Shown here one piece after another: positions 15,369 through 15,425 of a DNA stretch of 15,425 nucleotides. Every line of letters starts with the position of its first letter. Position 1 is the stretch's first letter. The notes below the pieces were generated by a model. It did no database searches. It saw only the letters and a list, made by a program, of their open reading frames with translations, and was not told the origin of the DNA. Origin of the DNA: CAMLLJ01 sp035759585. GTDB lineage: Bacteria; Gemmatimonadota; Gemmatimonadetes; Gemmatimonadales; GWC2-71-9. A program made the position numbers and the translations under genes. The stretch covers positions 1-15,425 of the forward strand of contig DASTUP010000009.1 in NCBI GenBank assembly GCA_035759585.1, in the 5' to 3' direction.

Positions 15369-15425
15369 TGCGCCATATCGTGCTCGTCGGGTTGCCGGGT
15401 GCAGGAAAGAGCGCCGTCGGTGCCG
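15368..15425 (+). CDS. aroK: Shikimate kinase, first 19 codons (cut by window end)
   Basis: ATG 15368 overlaps the aroC stop by one base. The visible protein MRHIVLVGLPGAGKSAVGA is a first beta strand plus a Walker A P-loop (GLPGAGKS), as in shikimate kinases, which phosphorylate shikimate upstream of chorismate synthase in the same pathway. Identification rests on the P-loop and the neighbour only, so another small P-loop kinase is possible. Confidence 0.8.
   Translation, partial: MRHIVLVGLPGAGKSAVGA

Overview
This is a GC-rich, accessory-free chromosomal stretch. Every recognisable gene lies on the + strand, and nearly all of them belong to type IV pilus (T4P) biogenesis and its control. 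The window runs out at the far end into aromatic amino acid biosynthesis (aroC, start of aroK). High GC, aroC-aroK behind pilMNOPQ, tandem major pilins and two NtrC-type two-component pairs fit a Gram-negative (outer-membrane secretin, lipoprotein PilP) soil-type bacterium. My best guess is Gemmatimonadota, but that is inference from style and not proven by any marker here.

Layout. (1) 1-2044: the 3' part of a histidine kinase, overlapping by ATGA a full NtrC/PilR-like sigma-54 activator. (2) 2045-2427: terminator, palindrome and a consensus -24/-12 (sigma-54) promoter. (3) 2428-3455: two tandem major prepilin genes separated by three hairpins. (4) 3466-5984: a second, membrane-bound histidine kinase and a second NtrC-type activator, overlapping by TGATG. 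(5) 5985-6151: two near-identical 16-bp dyad repeats upstream of a probable second sigma-54 promoter. (6) 6152-9025: a minor pilin operon in the order FimT/GspH-like, PilV, PilW-like, PilX-like, with overlapping stops and starts. (7) 9026-9318: strong terminator plus a third -24/-12 promoter with full consensus. (8) 9319-14059: pilM, pilN, pilO, pilP, pilQ, the alignment complex and secretin. (9) 14060-14126: strong hairpin terminator right in front of aroC. (10) 14127-15425: chorismate synthase and the first 19 codons of shikimate kinase.

How it works together (inference). The two kinases would phosphorylate the two activators. The activators would bind palindromic enhancers about 90-120 bp upstream of the start sites and drive sigma-54 polymerase at the pilA, minor pilin and pilMNOPQ promoters. 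All major structural units of the pilus, apart from the motor/platform genes (pilB, pilT, pilC, pilD, not in this window), would then form one sigma-54 regulon. The enhancers in front of pilA and in front of the minor pilins have different sequences, which suggests that each activator serves its own neighbouring promoter. No mobile element, CRISPR array, tRNA or rRNA is visible.
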